From CAZLXG01 sp964563585 (lineage in GTDB: Bacteria; Bacteroidota; Bacteroidia; Flavobacteriales; Flavobacteriaceae): DNA of 32,958 nt. Of the stretch, positions 8,202 through 15,496 are shown one piece after another (the stretch's first letter is position 1; every line of letters starts with the position of its first letter). The notes beneath the pieces were generated by a model that saw nothing but the letters and a program-made list of their open reading frames with translations, was not told where the DNA came from and ran no database searches. A program made the position numbers and the translations under genes. Location: the NCBI GenBank assembly GCA_964563585.1, contig CAZLXG010000023.1, forward strand, positions 1-32,958. The letters are read 5' to 3'.

Positions 8202-10157
8202 TCAGAATTTCCAAATAGCATAAAATTGCCAATAATTAAAATTATTGTCAAAATTCATTATGTACCGCGCGCCAACACTAGGGCCAATTCTTGCAAAACC
8301 TGCGGTAGCTTCTAATAAAAAGTCAGTTCTTAAATTAGTAAACGAATTAGTAATACTCTCAGAATTATTTATAGTATTAAAAATTGGTGCATTGGATGAA
8401 TCGCCTTCAAACTGTTCAATAAAAATATTTTTCTGTTGTTTTTCACTTATCGAAATAGTGTTCTGTAAACCTGCGCCAAGACCAATATAGTTATTAATGT
8501 TGTAGCGAATTAAAACAGGAATATCCCAATCTATATTTTTATAAGACGTATTAGTTGTTGTGCGTTGCAGAAATACAAACCCTTGAGGGCTATCAATAAA
8601 TTCTTCTCGAATATTTGTTTCAGCATCGTAATTATGGAAATTGTTCATTAACTCTACTTGCCAATACCATTTATAAGATTTGTAAGGTGATATGGTAACA
8701 CCTAAAAAGTAGCTTTCAGAATTTTTTAAATCACTAAATGAATTGTAACCAACTTTGGCGCCAATAGAAATACCTGGTAAAAAACGAGTGGTTGAATAAT
8801 TGGTGATTATAGGATCATTTTTATCGAAAATAATAGCGGTTCTACTTTTGGTTTTTTTCTTATGAAAATCTTTAGCAAACTTAATGCTGTATTTAACAAA
8901 GCCTTTTGTAGAATCGTATTCTTTTACATTTTTTTGTTGGCTTCCTGGAAGATAAATGTTTTTGAATGTGAAGATGGCTTGAGTATCTGTAAATGTAGTA
9001 TCTAAACAGCTATATTGAACCTCGTATTTTGGGCAAATATCACATTTTGGATACATGTCTAAAATCTTTAAAGTAGACTTGTCTAGCATCTCAGGAATGT
9101 CCGTTTCTAAACGAATTGTGTTTGCTGGACCTTCACCATTATTTTGAAACTTAATTTTATATTTTAAGGTTTTAAAACGCACCAAACGATAATTCATAAA
9201 CGTACCATTTGATGACATTTTATTAGGATCGTGAGAGGTTACAATTTCCATTTCCATATCCTTTATTTTATGATTGTCGTAGTTTGAATCTGGCACATAA
9301 ATACCTCTTACAGAAATAATAGCACTTGTGTCTTTTATCATTTCTGGTGTTGTTTTTAAGCTGAAAAAGATGTTGCGTTCTTCATTAGGTTCCATATTAT
9401 TGAATTCTAAAAGACTCCAATCTTTATAAATAGCTTTAGTTTCTTCAATAGTTAAAGGTAAATTTGTTTTTTCAGTGGAGTCTTGTAAAGTAGTACGAGT
9501 TTCAATAAAATCTTCATTTGAAGATGCTAAAAAACTACCATCATCATCAATATTATGTGTGTAAACAATATTTTCATTTAAAACATTTTTTTCGTTGTAA
9601 TGCGTTCTCGTATCAGTAAGTTCAAAATTATTTGCCTTGTATTTTAATTCATTATAAAATAGATATAGTTTCCCGTTTGTAGCATAATTTTTATAGTTTT
9701 TGTAACTCATAATTACAACCATTTCTTGTTCTGGAATAGGTTCTCGATTTCGTTTTAATAAAAAGGCTTCATCCATAGAAGCTATATCATTATAATCTGT
9801 AGTTATGTTATTTATGGTAACTTTTTTAGGTCTTGTAGTTGGCGGTTTTCCAGTATCATAATTATTGGTCGCCCATAATTTAATCTCGTATTCTCCAGTT
9901 TTTTTATAGGTGTGTTTTGGGTTTTCTTCAATACTATATTTTCCGTCGCCAAATTCCCAGTAATGGGTATAAAATGCTTTTGGTGCACCAGCTATTTGAT
10001 TTAATGCTGGTGTTTCTGGTGTTAAAACAACTTCGTTACCATTAGTAGTTAGTTTAATGTTTGCAGTTCTTGTAAGTGTGTCGTTTACAATAGGGTTTTG
10101 AGCACAAATAAAAGAGCTAATTAATAAACTACAAATTATGAAAAGCGGTTTGTTCAT
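8202..10157 (-). CDS. PKD-domain protein with C-terminal outer-membrane beta-barrel
   Basis: A 651-aa exported protein. It starts with the signal peptide MNKPLFIICSLLISSFICAQ. A PKD-type immunoglobulin-like domain follows at about 30-105 (THYWEFGDGKYSIEENPKHT). Next comes a region with HDPNKMSSNG and YKIKFQNNGEGPANTIRLET, which resembles the conserved-repeat/DUF11-like domains of Bacteroidota surface proteins. From about 460 on, alternating aromatic/hydrophobic strands end in YWQFYAIWKF, as in a small outer-membrane barrel. This suggests a surface-exposed sensor or adhesin held by its own barrel. It is the first gene of the four-gene CHAT operon. A TATATTTA box at 10180-10187 on the minus strand may be its promoter element. 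Confidence 0.8.
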   Translation of the reverse strand: MNKPLFIICSLLISSFICAQNPIVNDTLTRTANIKLTTNGNEVVLTPETPALNQIAGAPKAFYTHYWEFGDGKYSIEENPKHTYKKTGEYEIKLWATNNYDTGKPPTTRPKKVTINNITTDYNDIASMDEAFLLKRNREPIPEQEMVVIMSYKNYKNYATNGKLYLFYNELKYKANNFELTDTRTHYNEKNVLNENIVYTHNIDDDGSFLASSNEDFIETRTTLQDSTEKTNLPLTIEETKAIYKDWSLLEFNNMEPNEERNIFFSLKTTPEMIKDTSAIISVRGIYVPDSNYDNHKIKDMEMEIVTSHDPNKMSSNGTFMNYRLVRFKTLKYKIKFQNNGEGPANTIRLETDIPEMLDKSTLKILDMYPKCDICPKYEVQYSCLDTTFTDTQAIFTFKNIYLPGSQQKNVKEYDSTKGFVKYSIKFAKDFHKKKTKSRTAIIFDKNDPIITNYSTTRFLPGISIGAKVGYNSFSDLKNSESYFLGVTISPYKSYKWYWQVELMNNFHNYDAETNIREEFIDSPQGFVFLQRTTTNTSYKNIDWDIPVLIRYNINNYIGLGAGLQNTISISEKQQKNIFIEQFEGDSSNAPIFNTINNSESITNSFTNLRTDFLLEATAGFARIGPSVGARYIMNFDNNFNYWQFYAIWKF

Positions 10158-10216
10158 GTTGTTAGGATTTGCTAAGGTTTAAATATACAAAAATTGCAAT
10201 CTATTGTATTATGTAT

Positions 10217-10300
10217 TTAGTTAGAAACAATTATAAAAATATTAGCACCTAATACTAGTATAACAATAGCGATGATTAATATTAAGATTTTCCGTTTCAT
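10217..10300 (-). CDS. Single-span membrane microprotein, 27 aa
   Basis: An open frame from ATG 10300 to TAA encodes MKRKILILIIAIVILVLGAN followed by IFIIVSN: a basic N-terminus and one hydrophobic helix. It lies between the lipoprotein terminator (10325-10368) and the PKD gene, upstream of the CHAT operon. I recognise no family. Its layout mirrors the 35-aa frame at 4075-4182 at the other end of the operon. An A-rich stretch (ATTATAAAA) precedes the ATG, in the style of Bacteroidota translation starts. It could be a chance frame in AT-rich DNA. Confidence 0.4.
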   Translation of the reverse strand: MKRKILILIIAIVILVLGANIFIIVSN

Positions 10301-10324
10301 TTTTATAATGTTTGTTTCATATTG

Positions 10325-10368
10325 AAAAAAAGAAACCAGAAACTCACGTTTCTGGTTTCTAAAAAAAA
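10325..10368 (-). terminator. Rho-independent terminator after lipoprotein gene
   Basis: A perfect 13-bp stem (AGAAACCAGAAAC arms, 4-nt loop) at 10331-10360 is followed on the minus strand by T6. It closes the lipoprotein transcript and separates it from the microprotein and the PKD gene. Confidence 0.9.
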
Positions 10369-10425
10369 GTAGGCTAAAATTGAAGCAAGCAATGTGCTGT
10401 AAGTAGGTGTTTATAAATAGACTGT

Positions 10426-11400
10426 TTATGGTAAGCCATTGATTATAGCTGTTAATTGAGCTTCGGTAACTATTGATGTTTCACCATCTGTAATTGTTAT
10501 TACATCATTTTCAGCTATAGTTACAGATTGGATAGCGTATTTCCAGTTATTACCTTCTTCGGTTACGAAAATAACATGACATTCTAATCCTATTGGAATT
10601 TGTCCGTAATGCTCACTAAATAATCCACTAGCAGGATTGTAAGTGTCTAAGTTAGCTAAGCCAGTATCTTCACCATCATATGACAGAAAAACTGAACTAT
10701 TAGTATTGTTATAGCCTTCTGGCACACCAACTAAAATGGTTGTTTTTGGACGTGGGTCGTTATAAAATCTATCAACGTTAGACCATCCGAAGTCTCCTAA
10801 GAAAGCATAGTATTGGTTTCCTTCAGCAAATACACCACCTTGATCTGCAGCGGGATCAGCAGCTTCATCCCAAGTTAAGTTTCCGTCGTTATCTATAGTT
10901 CCTTCCCAAAGAATCATATCGTTGTCTACACCACCAGTTAAATTTGTTGGAATACCTAATTGTATGTTACAAGTTGTTTCAAGAATGTTTCCGTTTTGTG
11001 TAGCTTCAATAAAAAATTCACCACCTGAAATTAACAGAGCTTTGTCTCCATTTGGTAGCGTACCCATAGTTGGTTTGTTGGTTATTAACATGTTTCCTTT
11101 GTCAAATAATTCAACAAATTCAAGATCTACTTGTCCTGTTACAGGATTTCCGTTAAGGGTTAAACAAGATCCGTTAATGTGAATATCTACACCTTTATCA
11201 GATGTGAATGATACTGAGCCATCTTCGGCATCAAATTGAAAGTTTTGTGTTAAGTTTTCTAAAGCTTCATCTTTTAACTCATTAAAATCTTCAGCAGTTG
11301 GACGAATTAAAATATTTACATCGTCGTCGTGTTTTGTACAACTTGTAAATAATAAAGTTGTCATTAAAAATGTTCCTAAAATGTGTTTTAAATTTTTCAT
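10426..11400 (-). CDS. Predicted lipoprotein of unknown function
   Basis: A 324-aa protein whose N-terminus MKNLKHILGTFLMTTLLFTSC ends in a lipobox (LFTSC, lipidated Cys at 21), followed by the acidic TKHDDD. It is therefore exported and lipid-anchored. The mature part is beta-rich, with a segment DIHINGSCLTLNGNPVTGQV and GGEFFIEATQNGNI. Bacteroidota lipoproteins and OmpA-associated proteins often carry such a segment, but I cannot name a family. It is flanked by terminators on both sides and so is probably transcribed alone. It lies between the divergent sigma-factor region and the CHAT operon, and a GTTACCC-type box lies 54-61 nt upstream of its start. Confidence 0.8.
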   Translation of the reverse strand: MKNLKHILGTFLMTTLLFTSCTKHDDDVNILIRPTAEDFNELKDEALENLTQNFQFDAEDGSVSFTSDKGVDIHINGSCLTLNGNPVTGQVDLEFVELFDKGNMLITNKPTMGTLPNGDKALLISGGEFFIEATQNGNILETTCNIQLGIPTNLTGGVDNDMILWEGTIDNDGNLTWDEAADPAADQGGVFAEGNQYYAFLGDFGWSNVDRFYNDPRPKTTILVGVPEGYNNTNSSVFLSYDGEDTGLANLDTYNPASGLFSEHYGQIPIGLECHVIFVTEEGNNWKYAIQSVTIAENDVITITDGETSIVTEAQLTAIINGLP

Positions 11401-11433
11401 GATAATTTGGTTTTAAATTGTTATTCAAGTTTA

Positions 11434-11468
11434 TATAAACAGGGCAACTATTTTGTTACCCTGTTTTA
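11434..11468 (-). terminator. Hairpin terminator between the small secreted protein and lipoprotein genes
   Basis: The arms AACAGGGCAAC (11438-11448) and GTTACCCTGTT (11455-11465) pair with one G-U and a 6-nt loop. Weak T-rich stretches lie on both sides. The 3' arm also contains the GTTACCC box seen twice upstream of the sigma factor gene. Confidence 0.65.
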
Positions 11469-11478
11469 GTAATTATTT

Positions 11479-11922
11479 TTATTGTTGAGGTTGACTTATG
11501 ATTATTTTAGATACAATAACGTCACCTGATGCTACTAACTGTATCATTTTATTTGCATACGCTTCTGTTGACGAATATCCTTTTGAGAATCCTGTAGCAG
11601 TTTCAACTTCCCAGAAATAGTTTCTTTTATCTTTATTGTTAATTTCAGATTTTAAAACAAAATAGCTTGTAATTTCTGTCCCTGTTATAATTTCACCTGA
11701 ACCAGATAAAGCCATCATTTTTTTTGCGTTTTCTAAAGACAATGATGTTCCAGAATAAATATTTTTAGTTGTTTCTACTTTCCACTCAAAAATTTGAGCG
11801 ATTGCATTTTTAGTGATTTCTACAACTTCAGAAGAAGTGTTAAGGGTCATTTTTTCATTTGTAGCATTTACACTTAATATTGAGAATACTACCGTTGCGA
11901 TAATTAAAATTGATTTTTTCAT
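11479..11922 (-). CDS. Small secreted protein with internal duplication
   Basis: A 147-aa protein with a signal peptide, MKKSILIIATVVFSILSVNA, cleaved near residue 20. The mature part holds two diverged copies of one unit. Residues 45-80 (FEWKVETTK..YSGTS..NAKKM..LSGSGEII) align with residues 103-137 (FWEVETATG.SKGYSS..YANKM..LVASGDVI). I recognise no family. It is encoded divergently from the ECF sigma factor and shares a 140-bp intergenic region with it. That region has a candidate ECF-type promoter pointing at this gene, so it is a plausible target of that sigma factor, which is inference. Confidence 0.75.
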   Translation of the reverse strand: MKKSILIIATVVFSILSVNATNEKMTLNTSSEVVEITKNAIAQIFEWKVETTKNIYSGTSLSLENAKKMMALSGSGEIITGTEITSYFVLKSEINNKDKRNYFWEVETATGFSKGYSSTEAYANKMIQLVASGDVIVSKIIISQPQQ

Positions 11923-11956
11923 GATTTTTAATTTTATGGATTAATTAATTTTTGTT

Positions 11957-11983
11957 TAGTCATTCATTTTTTTGACTGTTACA
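11957..11983 (-). promoter_or_regulatory. Candidate ECF-type promoter
   Basis: On the minus strand TGTAACA (11977-11983) is followed about 15 nt later by TGACTA (11957-11962). This arrangement resembles ECF -35 (xGTAAC) and -10 (GTC/GAC-like) elements. A second box, GTTACCC on the plus strand, lies at 12011-12017. The site points at the small secreted protein gene. Confidence 0.35.
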
Positions 11984-12062
11984 CCCTTATATAAAAACCA
12001 TTTAAAAATTGTTACCCATTTATTTTAAAGTTTTTTTACTTTAGCAGTAAATACAAGGGTTA

Positions 12063-12644
12063 ATGAGTGAAAAAAAAATACACGAAGACCAGAAATATGT
12101 TGATGGGTTACTTAAAAATAACTCATTTATTATACAGGCTATATATGATAAGTTTGTGCCAAAAGTTATTAATTATATAAAGCAAAATAGCGGTGATGCA
12201 GATAAAGCACAAGATGTTATTCAAGACACTTTAATAACCATTTATAACCAAGCGAGCGAAAAAAAATTACAACTCACATGTCCTTTTGATGCCTATTTCT
12301 TTTTACTGTGTAAACGAAAGTGGTTAAACGAATTAAAAAAATCTTCTAATAAAGAGGTAACAATTAACGAAGAAGTTTTATCTATAAATGACGAAGCTCA
12401 AGAACTGGCTTTTGAAACATCGATTTTTGGTGAAAAACAAGCCTTATTTAAAGAAATGTTTCAAAAATTAGGAACCGCTTGTAAAGATTTATTAAAGGCT
12501 ACTTTCAAAATAAAACCTATGGAAGAAGTAGCAAAAAGTTTAGGTGTTACTTACGCTTATGCTAGAAAAAAGAAATCTTTATGTATAGGTAAATTAACAG
12601 AGCTGGTTCGAGAGTCACCAAAATTTAACCAACTTAATAATTAA
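12063..12644 (+). CDS. ECF-type RNA polymerase sigma factor
   Basis: A 193-aa cytoplasmic sigma-70 family protein with only the two ECF domains. Region 2 is at about 20-95 (DADKAQDVIQDTLITIYNQA, then FDAYFFLLCKRKWLNELKK). Region 4 is at about 135-180, where MEEVAKSLGVTYAYARKKKS is the DNA-binding helix-turn-helix. The extra-long spacing and the absent signature GxxR-type motif make it a diverged Bacteroidota ECF. It is followed after 5 nt by a membrane anti-sigma-like gene, the usual sigma/anti-sigma arrangement. GTTAC-containing boxes upstream suggest autoregulation, not shown. Confidence 0.88.
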   Translation: MSEKKIHEDQKYVDGLLKNNSFIIQAIYDKFVPKVINYIKQNSGDADKAQDVIQDTLITIYNQASEKKLQLTCPFDAYFFLLCKRKWLNELKKSSNKEVTINEEVLSINDEAQELAFETSIFGEKQALFKEMFQKLGTACKDLLKATFKIKPMEEVAKSLGVTYAYARKKKSLCIGKLTELVRESPKFNQLNN

Positions 12645-12649
12645 TTGTC

Positions 12650-13384
12650 ATGGAAGATCAAAACTATATATTATTCGAAAATTACCTTTTAGGAAGTCTT
12701 TCTGAAACCGAAATAGAAACTTTTGAAAATCGTTTAAAAGATGATTCAGAATTTCAAGAAAATTTCAATACCTATAAAGAATTGTCATCTTATTTAGAAC
12801 ATAAATTTGAAAATGAAGAAGCTTCTACAGAATTTCAAAATAACTTAAAAAACATTTCAAATAACTACTTTGAAAAACAAAATGCGCCACAAAAAGTAAT
12901 TCGTTTTAAACCATGGCAATATGCAGCGGCAGCAAGTGTTGTGTTGTTAATGGGGTTTTTTATGTTTAATAATTTTTCTAATCCTGTTTATGGCGATTAC
13001 GCAAATTACGAAACTATAAGTTTAACAGTAAGAGGTGATAATAATGAACTTTTAAAAACAGCAGAAACTGAATTTAATAATAAAAATTTCACTAAAGCGG
13101 AAGAAACTTTTAAAAGTTTAATAGAGTTAGATAATGATAATTCAGAACTAAAATTTTACAGAGCGATTACTAATATTGAATTAAATGATTTTGAAGTTTC
13201 AGATGATTTATTGAACGGTTTAAGAAGTGGAAATTCGGTATATAAAAATAAAGCAACTTGGTATTTAGCATTAAGTAAATTGAAACAGGAAGATGAAAAT
13301 AGCTGTTTGGAACTATTAAAAACAATACCCGAAGATGCCGATGATTATAATGAAGCTCAAAAACTCATAAAGAAATTAGATTAG
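12650..13384 (+). CDS. Membrane anti-sigma-like protein with periplasmic TPR domain
   Basis: A 244-aa protein. The N-terminal 80 residues (NYILFENYLLGSLSETEIET, FENRLKDDSEFQENF) match the anti-sigma-type cytoplasmic segment found in Bacteroidota, but without the HxxxCxxC zinc motif. One membrane span lies at about 90-108 (QYAAAASVVLLMGFFMF). The C-terminal 120 residues contain TPR-like helices (AETEFNNKNFTKAEETFKSL, YRAITNIELNDFEVSDDLL) and would lie in the periplasm. Its position directly behind the ECF gene supports a role in holding that sigma factor at the membrane. The TPR part could receive a signal from envelope proteins such as the nearby lipoprotein or CHAT protein; this is inference. 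Confidence 0.78.
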   Translation: MEDQNYILFENYLLGSLSETEIETFENRLKDDSEFQENFNTYKELSSYLEHKFENEEASTEFQNNLKNISNNYFEKQNAPQKVIRFKPWQYAAAASVVLLMGFFMFNNFSNPVYGDYANYETISLTVRGDNNELLKTAETEFNNKNFTKAEETFKSLIELDNDNSELKFYRAITNIELNDFEVSDDLLNGLRSGNSVYKNKATWYLALSKLKQEDENSCLELLKTIPEDADDYNEAQKLIKKLD

Positions 13385-13418
13385 TATTTAAGCACAAATA
13401 AATAAAATAGAGTAAAAG

Positions 13419-13451
13419 AAGTCGTCAATTATGTGATGACTTTTTTATTTT
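13419..13451 (+). terminator. Rho-independent terminator after the sigma/anti-sigma pair
   Basis: A 9-bp stem with one G-U pair (AAGTCGTCA and TGATGACTT, 6-nt loop) is followed by T6. It separates the sigma/anti-sigma genes from tatD, whose ATG follows 6 nt after the T-tract region. Confidence 0.8.
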
Positions 13452-13457
13452 TACAAA

Positions 13458-14225
13458 ATGATAATTACCGATACTCATACACATTTATATAGTGAAGCTT
13501 TTGACGAGGATAGAAACGAGATGATTAAACGAGCATTAAACGAAGGTGTTTCACGATTTTTTATTCCAGCAATCGATTCAACATATACAGAATCAATGCT
13601 ACAACTTGAAAAAGACTTTCCAGAGTATGTTTTTTTAATGATGGGATTGCATCCAACTCATGTAAAAGATAATTATAAAGATGAGTTGAACCATGTTGAA
13701 GAAATGCTAGCTAAACGACCATTTTATGCGATAGGAGAAATAGGAATAGACTTATATTGGGATAAATCAACCCTATCTATTCAACAAGAGGCATTTCGTT
13801 ATCAAATTAAACTAGCAAAAAAATATAAATTACCAATAGTTATTCATTGTCGTAATGCTTTCGATGAGGTATTTGAAGTGTTAGAAAGCGAAAAAAGTGA
13901 CGATTTATTCGGAATTTTTCATTGCTTTACCGGAACAATAGAGCAAGCTCAACAAGCTATATCATATAATATGAAATTAGGTATTGGTGGTGTTGTAACT
14001 TTTAAAAACGGGAAAATTGATAAGTTTTTAAATCAGATAAATATTAAACATATTGTTTTAGAAACCGATTCACCATATTTAGCTCCAGCTCCATATAGAG
14101 GAAAGAGAAATGAAAGTGTATATGTGTTAAAAGTGTTGGATAAATTATCAGAAATTTATAATATTTCAAAAGAAAATATAGCAAGTATTACTACAGAAAA
14201 CTCAAAATACATTTTTAAAATTTAG
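13458..14225 (+). CDS. tatD: TatD-family metal-dependent hydrolase (DNase)
   Basis: A 255-aa TIM-barrel hydrolase of the TatD family, which includes metal-dependent 3'-5' exonucleases acting on DNA. The metal-binding motifs are all present: DTHTHLYSEAFDEDR at the N-terminus, GEIGIDLYWD (catalytic Glu), IHCRNAFDEV, HCFTGTIEQA and ETDSPYLAPAPYRGKRNE. The length is normal. It begins right after the terminator of the sigma-factor pair and is followed 3 nt later by ansA, so the two are probably one transcript. Confidence 0.95.
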   Translation: MIITDTHTHLYSEAFDEDRNEMIKRALNEGVSRFFIPAIDSTYTESMLQLEKDFPEYVFLMMGLHPTHVKDNYKDELNHVEEMLAKRPFYAIGEIGIDLYWDKSTLSIQQEAFRYQIKLAKKYKLPIVIHCRNAFDEVFEVLESEKSDDLFGIFHCFTGTIEQAQQAISYNMKLGIGGVVTFKNGKIDKFLNQINIKHIVLETDSPYLAPAPYRGKRNESVYVLKVLDKLSEIYNISKENIASITTENSKYIFKI

Positions 14226-14228
14226 AAT

Positions 14229-15260
14229 ATGAGCGCATCAAAACCCAACATATTACTTGTTTATACTGGAGGAACCATTGGTATGATAAAAGATTTTAAA
14301 ACAGGTGTGCTTCGTGCATTCGATTTTAATAATCTTCTAAAAAGAATTCCAGAACTAAACCTATTAGATTGTAATATTGAAACAATTTCGTTTGAAAAAC
14401 CAATTGATTCTAGTAATATGAATCCAGAATACTGGGTACAAATTGCTGAAATAATTGAAACAAATTATAATGCTTTTGATGGTTTTGTGGTTTTACACGG
14501 AAGCGATACTATGAGCTATACAGCATCAGCTTTAAGCTTTATGTTAGAAAATTTAGCAAAGCCAGTTATTTTTACGGGTTCACAATTACCTATTGGTGAT
14601 TTACGAACCGATGCTAAAGAAAATTTAATAACGTCTATTCAAGTGGCATCGTTACAATACAGAAATAAACCTATTATAAAAGAAGTGTGTTTGTATTTTG
14701 AATACAAATTATATCGTGCTAACAGAACTACAAAAATTAATGCTGAACATTTTGAGGCCTTTGCATCATTAAATTATCCAGATTTAGCAGAGTCTGGTGT
14801 TCACTTAAAAGTTAAAAAAGAGTACTTGTTTAAGCCTAACTTAAAGAAGGATTTATTAGTTCATAAAAAATTAGATAAAAATATTGCACTTATTAAACTG
14901 TTTCCAGGAATTACAGAACCTTTATTACAAAGTATTTTTAATACACCAAATTTAAAAGGTGTTGTTTTAGAAACATATGGCGCAGGAAACTGTACAACAG
15001 AAACGTGGTTTATCAATTTGCTTAAAAAAATAATTAAAGAAGGTGCATATATTATTAATGTTACGCAATGTTCAGGTGGAAGTGTAATTATGGGACATTA
15101 CGAAACCAGTGCGCAACTAATTAAAATAGGTGTTATTTCTGGAAAAGATATTACTACAGAAGCCGCAATAAGTAAATTAATGTATTTGTTAGGGCTTGAT
15201 ATTTCAGTTAAAACTTTTAAAAAAATGTATAAAACCTCACTAAGGGGAGAAATATCTTAA
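14229..15260 (+). CDS. ansA: Type I L-asparaginase, cytoplasmic
   Basis: A 343-aa asparaginase that hydrolyses asparagine to aspartate and ammonia. The nucleophile motif VYTGGTIGM places the catalytic Thr at 16, and LHGSDTMSYTASAL gives the second motif with D93/T94. PVIFTGSQLPIGDLRTDAKENL follows, as in AnsA. There is no signal peptide, consistent with the cytoplasmic type I enzyme. It is closely packed behind tatD. No clear terminator is visible between its stop and the tRNA. Confidence 0.95.
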   Translation: MSASKPNILLVYTGGTIGMIKDFKTGVLRAFDFNNLLKRIPELNLLDCNIETISFEKPIDSSNMNPEYWVQIAEIIETNYNAFDGFVVLHGSDTMSYTASALSFMLENLAKPVIFTGSQLPIGDLRTDAKENLITSIQVASLQYRNKPIIKEVCLYFEYKLYRANRTTKINAEHFEAFASLNYPDLAESGVHLKVKKEYLFKPNLKKDLLVHKKLDKNIALIKLFPGITEPLLQSIFNTPNLKGVVLETYGAGNCTTETWFINLLKKIIKEGAYIINVTQCSGGSVIMGHYETSAQLIKIGVISGKDITTEAAISKLMYLLGLDISVKTFKKMYKTSLRGEIS

Positions 15261-15292
15261 ATAAAATTGTTAAAGTTTTAATCCTAATGTTA

Positions 15293-15318
15293 TTTGTTGT
15301 TATTTAACACCGTATAAT
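15293..15318 (+). promoter_or_regulatory. Candidate promoter of tRNA-Ser
   Basis: TTTG (15293-15296) and TATAAT (15313-15318) lie with a 16-nt spacing, 18 nt before the tRNA. Only sequence similarity supports this. Confidence 0.4.
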
Positions 15319-15336
15319 GAAAAACACTTGAAAAAC

Positions 15337-15424
15337 AGAGAGGTGGCCGAGTGGTTTAAGGCGCACGCTTGGAAAGCGTGTATGCGTTTATAGCGTATCG
15401 AGGGTTCGAATCCCTTTCTCTCTG
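15337..15424 (+). tRNA. tRNA-Ser (anticodon GGA)
   Basis: An 88-nt class II tRNA. The acceptor strands are AGAGAGG and TCTCTCT (last pair G-U) with discriminator G. The D-arm region is TGGCCGAGTGGTTTAAGGC, the anticodon stem-loop is ACGCTTGGAAAGCGT with anticodon GGA, and a long variable arm follows. The T-arm is GAGGGTTCGAATCCCTT. CCA is not encoded. It reads UCC/UCU codons. Confidence 0.97.
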
Positions 15425-15430
15425 CTGATT

Positions 15431-15464
15431 TTTGTTTTTTAATTACTTTTTTTTTATATCTTTA
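15431..15464 (+). promoter_or_regulatory. Candidate Bacteroidota-type promoter of the ExbB operon
   Basis: TTTG (15431-15434) and TATCTTTA (15457-15464), spaced 22 nt, resemble the -33 TTTG and -7 TANNTTTG boxes. They lie 32 nt before the exbB start and just after the tRNA. Confidence 0.4.
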
Positions 15465-15496
15465 ACACTTTAACTAATAAAATTAAGATTTAGAAC

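Noticed and set aside
8174..8251. In-frame extension of the CHAT gene to an ATG at 8251.
   Set aside because: It overlaps the PKD gene and would put 26 residues before a clean signal peptide at 8173.
15337..15424. tRNA-Ser as the attachment site of an integrated element.
   Set aside because: No integrase and no repeated 3' tRNA fragment is seen in the flanking sequence; the neighbours are ordinary chromosomal genes.
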